DNA from: Candidula unifasciata
Lineage: Eukaryota; Mollusca; Gastropoda; Stylommatophora; Geomitridae
Direction: 5' to 3'
DNA: 64,000 bases
Assembly (NCBI GenBank): GCA_905116865.2
Contig: CAJHNH020008536.1
Coordinates: forward strand, 223,426 to 287,425
The position numbers and the translations under genes are program-made. The notes under the pieces were generated by a model. That model saw nothing but the letters and a program-made list of their open reading frames with translations. It searched no databases and was not told the origin of the DNA. Positions 14,101 through 20,100 of the stretch are shown here, piece by piece (position 1 is the stretch's first letter; each line of letters starts with the position of its first letter).

Positions 14101-17100
14101 TATCCTGCCCACAGTGAGAGGCCGTATGGTGACACTAATTGTGGCAATTGACAACCGAGGCATAGTTCACTCAAAGATCAACGATGACTGCACATTTGTC
14201 AAAGAGCTTGTGACATGTATAGGTGACAGGGATAGCTGAACGAAGCATATCTGATAATGGACAATGCCAGAATCCACAAACCAGATGATCTAGGGAGAAT
14301 ACGGGCTCGTCCTATCATCTATAAGTTCCTGTCACCTTACTCCTACACGCTGAACCCAACAGAAAATCTGTTCTCCAAGTTAAAGGCATCAGCAAAGCGC
14401 CTGCTGTGCAATCAGATGCCTGACCAGACACAAAGCAAGGCTATTTAAGAAAGCATTAGAACAGTAACACAGCAAGATTGCACAAATTACATTCTCCATA
14501 TGATGATGGACTTGACTACAACAGCAGCAACATAACAGCCTTTCATCTTGAAAGATGTGATTTTCTTTGCCATTACTTTCTTTGTTAAGAAGTATTCATT
14601 GCTGAAATCAAACTGTGTCCAGTTTGCTTTGAAAAGTGTCATATTTGATTTAAAAATCACCCAGCTTGGTTTGAAAAACATCCGGTGTGGTTTGAAAAAT
14701 GTCCAGTTTAATTTGAAAAACATTCTGTATGATTTAACAAATGTCTAGTTTGATTTGAAAAGTGTCCATTTTAAAGTAAAAAATGGTATATATTGTATTT
14801 TTTAGAAACACAACATTTAATTAGATATGCTAATACTGTTTGGAACCAATGTTAAATGTATTCAAAAAGGATGTAAAATGGGATTAATTAAAGAGAAGAG
14901 AACAAGAAAAGAAATTACTGGGCAAACACTAGCATCACAGTAACAAGACATAGAGATGTCTGGGCAAACACTAGTATCACAGTAACAAGATAGAGAAATG
15001 TCTGGGCAAACACTAGTATCACAGTAACAAGATAGAGAAATGTCTGGGCAAACACTAGTATTGCAGTAACAAGACAGAGAAATGTCTGGGCAAACACTAG
15101 TATCACAGTAACAAGATAGAGAAATGTCAGGGCAAACACTAGTATCACAGTAACAAGATAGAGAAATGTCTGGGCAAACACTAGTATTGCAGTAACAAGA
15201 CAGAGAAATGTCTGGGCAAACACTAGTATCACAGTAACAAGATAGAGAAATGTCAGGGCAAACACTATAATTACAGCAACAAGACAGAGAAATGTCTGGG
15301 CAAACACTAGTATCACAGTAACAAGATAGAGAAATGTCTGGGCAAACACTAGTATTGCAGTAACAAGACAGAGAAATGTCTGGGCAAACACTAGTATCAC
15401 AGTAACAAGATAGAGAAATGTCTGGGCAAACACTAGTATCACAGTAACAAGATAGAGAAATGTCTGGGCAAACACTAGTATCACAGTAACAAGATAGAGA
15501 AATGTCAGGGCAAACACTAGTATCACAGTAACAAGATAGAGAAATGTCAGGGCAAACACTAGTATCACAGTAACAAGATAGAGAAATGTCAGGGCAAACA
15601 CTAGTATCACAGTAACAAGATAGAGAAATGTCTGGGCAAACACTAGTATCACAGTAACAAGATAGAGAAATGTCAGGGCAAACACTAGTATCACAGTAAC
15701 AAGATAGAGAAATGTCTGGGCAAACACTAGTATCACAGTAACAAGATAGAGAAATGTCAGGGCAAACACTAGTATCACAGTAACAAGATAGAGAAATGTC
15801 TGGGCAAACACTAGTATCATAGTAACAAGACAGAGAAATGTCAGGGCAAACACTATAATTACAGCAACAAGACAGAGAAGTGTCAGGGCAAACACTAGTA
15901 TCACAGTAACAAGATAGAGAAATGTCAGAGCAAACACTAGTATCACAGTAACAAGATAGAGAAATGTCAGGGCAAACACTAGTATCACAGTAACAAGATA
16001 GAGAAATGTCAGGGCAAACACTAGTATCACAGTAACAAGATAGAGAAATGTCAGGGCAAACACTAGTATCACAGTAACAAGATAGAGAAATGTCAGGGCA
16101 AACACTAGTATCACAGTAACAAGATAGAGAAATGTCTGGGCAAACACTAGAATCATAGCAACAAGACAAAGAAATGTCTGGGCAAACACTAGTATCACAG
16201 TTACAAGATAGAGAAATGTCAGGGCAAACACTAGTATCACAGCAACAAGACAAAGAAATGTCTGGGCAAACACTAGTATCACAGTAACAAGATAGAGAAA
16301 TGATGCTATAATAAACACATGTTGAGCAGAAATAAGCAGAGAATCACCAAACTAGCACTGAAATTGGAATAGACACACTGAGGAAACATAGAGGTCCAAG
16401 AGAAACCTTAAGGCGAAAGTTGCTGAGAGAAGCCAAAGGTGCTGGACTTGATTCAATCCATGATACGGAAGTGAGTCGCGAGTCAGCTGAGGTTCCAACT
16501 ACACAGACGGGTTATTCCAAAACTGCTCTGCTCCTGCACCAGTGGCAATCACATAAAATGTCCTTTGCTGCTCCATTTGAAAAACTAGTAAAAAACATAT
16601 CAGTTGCAGCAAAATTGTGAAGTTCGCACATGTAAAGTAAATGTATAAGGCAGCCATAAGATGTTCCATCACTAACAGCCTCCTAGTAGCATTGCAGCTC
16701 AGTGCTGATGCTAACAGTCAAGACACTCAAGTGACTGTACAGGATGGAAGGAAACGGAAAAATCGACTGTGAGCCTTATGTGACATATAATGGCACAACA
16801 CGACAATGAATGAACGCTACTGCTTATTAACTCTTTGAGTCCAAGGGCTTTGGCACCGGATGCCCAAGGAGTAGTCAGGAGAGATGTAAAATCGGTGCAT
16901 CTTGCGTTAGTTGGGCTTCTAGGTAGGAACATATGAATGTTTGATGCGTTCTTTGGGACTCAAAGAGTTAAATGTTGCAACATCTAATTAAAAATTACCT
17001 GAACCAACTTAGCCTCGTGTGTTGGGTCAGCTTTAGAAAATTTCTCTTTTCGCAACTCTTCAGCCTCAGCTAATATTTTATTGTAGGTTTTGATCCGCTG

Positions 17101-20100
17101 TAAGCAGTCACGTAGAGAATTCTCAAACCTACCAAGAAAAAATAAAATATGTGTACCCAGGGCGTAACTGCTAGAAAAAAGGTGCCAGTACTCGAACAAA
17201 AAGTGTCTTAAAAAAATGTGCCAACACTCACTTCAAAGTGTCTATTACAGTGATACTGAACAAAATTCTACACAAAGATGTTACTGCTGCATCATCATCA
17301 TCATGTAGCAGGTCCTTTGCAGAAGGTCCCTCTCATCACAGTCTGCCTGAAAGAAACTCGGTCTCTCGCCAGTTCTCCCGCCTGATGGACTTTCACACTC
17401 AAGTAGTCACTTATATCCTGTGCCCATCTTCGTGTCAGTCGGCCCCTGCTTCTCCTTCCTGGTACCATGCCTTCTGCTATAATCGTTTCCAATCCGTCGT
17501 GGCGCTTGATATGACTGCATACCAGCATAAAAAAGGCCTTGTAGGCTCCCATAAAAATGTGTCAAGGTAATTATTTCAAAAGTACATGCACATTTGAGCA
17601 GTAGCTGATCAGGTGGCTGGAATGCTGGGCTGTCACGAGTGGGACCCAGGTTCAGATCCTCTGTTAGATGATGGAAGTTGTACCATATTATGGGCAAAAA
17701 TAAACATTATAAACTGCACAGTTTGTGGCAGCTGCACTAGCTATGTGACCCTGAATCCTTACACTAAAGAAATCTGGCCTCAGTCAACCAATCAGGTGCT
17801 GCCCCCCCCCCCCCCCCCCCTATGAAGGTTGGCTACAATGGATCTCCAGCATGCCCTGTCTCTTGTCTTAGCTGCACACTCTTTCATAGTACTATTCCTC
17901 CATCTCTTCATGTTGTCCTCCCACTTATATCGTTGACTACCTCTTGCTCTCGACATTTCTCTCCAGTAAAGTTTTTAAAAGAGTGGTATGTCCTACACCA
18001 ATATAAAAAGTGATTAATATAGGCAGCAAGGGCAGTAGTATTTCTTGCATGCATATATTGTTCTTCAGAAGAAGAAGAGAAAAAATACTGACATTTTAAC
18101 GGCTCTTAACATCAAGGAAGATTGGGTAATAAACGGCATCTTGTTTTGGTAGCTGAAATTTTTTGGTCAAATCAAGCGCCATGGCAGATTGAAAAAAAAA
18201 AAAAATAGCAGAAGGCATAGTACCAGGAAGGAGGGGCAGGGGCTGGCCAAGACAAAGAAGGGCACAGGATATAAGTGAATCCTTGAAGATGAAAGCACAC
18301 GAGGCGGGAGAACTGGTGAGAGATCAAGTTTTTTCCCCAGGCAGACCCAGACGACGATGATGATAGTGTTAGGAAAACTTGTACTAATTAGCCATTTCAC
18401 ATGACCTTTGAACTTGGCATTTTGTTTTACAACCCAAGCAGCACTGAATGGCTGATGTGGCCAACACTACAATGGCTGCCTTTACTATCCAGAAATTTCC
18501 TGGTATCTAAATTAGGTTGAGTCAACCTGGAAGCGCAGGTAAGATTTTATCAAATTGTCCTGCTGCAAGAAAGAGGTTCGATCACATGACTATCAGACGA
18601 GCATGCTAGCCACTGCATCACTGTGGCTCCTGTAACCATACTGATAAATTGTAGGGTAGGGCTTTGGTAAGGTGATGGAGTTTTTCTGTTGGGGGCAAAA
18701 ATAAACATCCGAACCTGTAGCCTGTGGTGATGAAACTAGCCAGGGGGCTATCAATCCGCAGGCTTATGCCCCCACCCCCACCCACCCCCTTCCTAGAATG
18801 GCAAATACAGAATGACAGTTTGTTTTTTATCCAAGGGCCAACATTTTGAACATGGGCATCGACATGGGACACAGGCTTGAGCCCTGGCAAAGAAAGATCA
18901 TTAATTCAAGGCAACTGGCCATGAGCTGTGGGCTACCTGTTAGCTGTCAACAGGTCTGATTTGGTCCGCCCGTTAAACAGCTCTGTTGTAGGGGAAGCAG
19001 AGTTGTTGAACCCAACATGGTGGATTAGGAGGTCCAGGGTTCAAACTGGTCAAGATCTGTCTATGCCTCTCCGTGGTCACCCTAGAAACAGGTTCCCCAA
19101 CTGCGAGCCTGGCCAATGTAGATAGGATCAATTTTTCCTTTAACGCCAGATTGCATCTACCTAAGATGCAAGGAACCAACAGTCTGCATACAAATAAGCA
19201 AGATCTGCAGGTAACACTCAAGTACTAGAACAAGGACATGATTCACTATCCCAAACAATCCCCAGAATCACTGATCAACTCTGTGCTCTTGTCCCAACCC
19301 ATACATGTGGCTAAATCATCCAGATATTTATCTCTGTCTTCCTTTTCACCCTTTTCCTTTTAAGCTTGCCGGCTGTCACCATATTTTTAGTTAATTCCTT
19401 ATCGTTACATGTAGAAAGAGAAAAAGTTACTGAAAAAGGTCACAAGTACCTGATTGTAAATGTTCCTTAAGTTCTCTTAACTTACCGTGGGTGGACCTCA
19501 GGAACAACACTTTTTATAGATGCTATTGTCTTGGCGGACTCCTCAACAATGAAGTCTACACTTGTTGCACAAGTTTTCAGCTCTGAGTTCCTTGAATGTC
19601 TCAGAGAGTCCTCTGTAGACATCAATGAATACATTAGACACCATGAATTACAAGATGAATAAATTAGACACCATGAATTACAAGATGAATAAATTAGACA
19701 CCATGAATTACAAGATGAATAAATTAGACACCATGAATTACAAGATGAATAAATTAGACACCATGAATTACAAGATGAATAAATTAGACACCATGAATTA
19801 CAAGATGAATAAATTAGACACCATGAATTACAAGATGAATAAATTAGACACCATGAATTACAAGATGAATAAATTAGACACCATGAATTACAAGATGAAT
19901 TACAAAAGTGGCAACTACAGCTCTCCTCCTTCTTCTTAGCGTTCACAGGCTGTAAACTTCAACCAAAAGTTCTGGTTGTTCACACACTTTTGGGCTTTGG
20001 TCCTGTTCTAGAATTTGAGATTTATCTGCTAATCAGTTTTACAGACCTGGCTTACAAGCATGCAGGCTGCTGATTCCTCACCTCTCAGTCAGATGCACTC

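Larger units (their letters stand above)
12791..14796 (+). mobile_element. Tc1/mariner-like DNA transposon with subrepeat-built terminal inverted repeats
   Basis: The left arm (12791-13012) is a series of units around TTTCAAATCAAACCGGA; the right arm (14590-14796) is the inverted set around TTTGAAAAACATCCGG. The outer ends match as inverted repeats (ATATACCATTTT... and ...AAAATGGTATAT). Between them lies a broken transposase (13543-14450) and an unrelated RT fragment (13040-13500). Total length is about 2.0 kb, and the frame is degraded. Confidence 0.75.
11982..16998 (-). other. ELMOD intron 4
   Basis: A 5.0 kb intron. It holds a family D SINE fragment (12120-12250), a family C fragment (12625-12690), a Tc1/mariner-like transposon (12791-14796) with an RT fragment inside, a 42-bp minisatellite (14915-16300), a repeat shared with 26505 (16530-16720) and a piggyBac-type MITE (16828-16972). 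Confidence 0.85.
17129..19485 (-). other. ELMOD intron 3
   Basis: Holds RT remnants (17285-17560 minus; 17818-18000 minus; 18075-18370 plus), SINE family F copies (17595-17825 plus; 18620-18900 minus), a family B copy (18395-18630 minus), a poly-C run at 17801-17820 and a family D copy (18935-19260). Confidence 0.85.

Noticed and set aside
14862..16318. Two overlapping minus-strand ORFs of over 460 codons
   Set aside because: They are entirely the 42-bp minisatellite read in two frames, inside an intron of the ELMOD gene; no start context or other domain.
19482..19946. 154-codon minus-strand ORF starting MNAKKKEESCSC
   Set aside because: Only the last 41 or so codons (19612-19486) are an ELMOD exon; the rest is the 30-bp minisatellite, and the splice acceptor lies between them.
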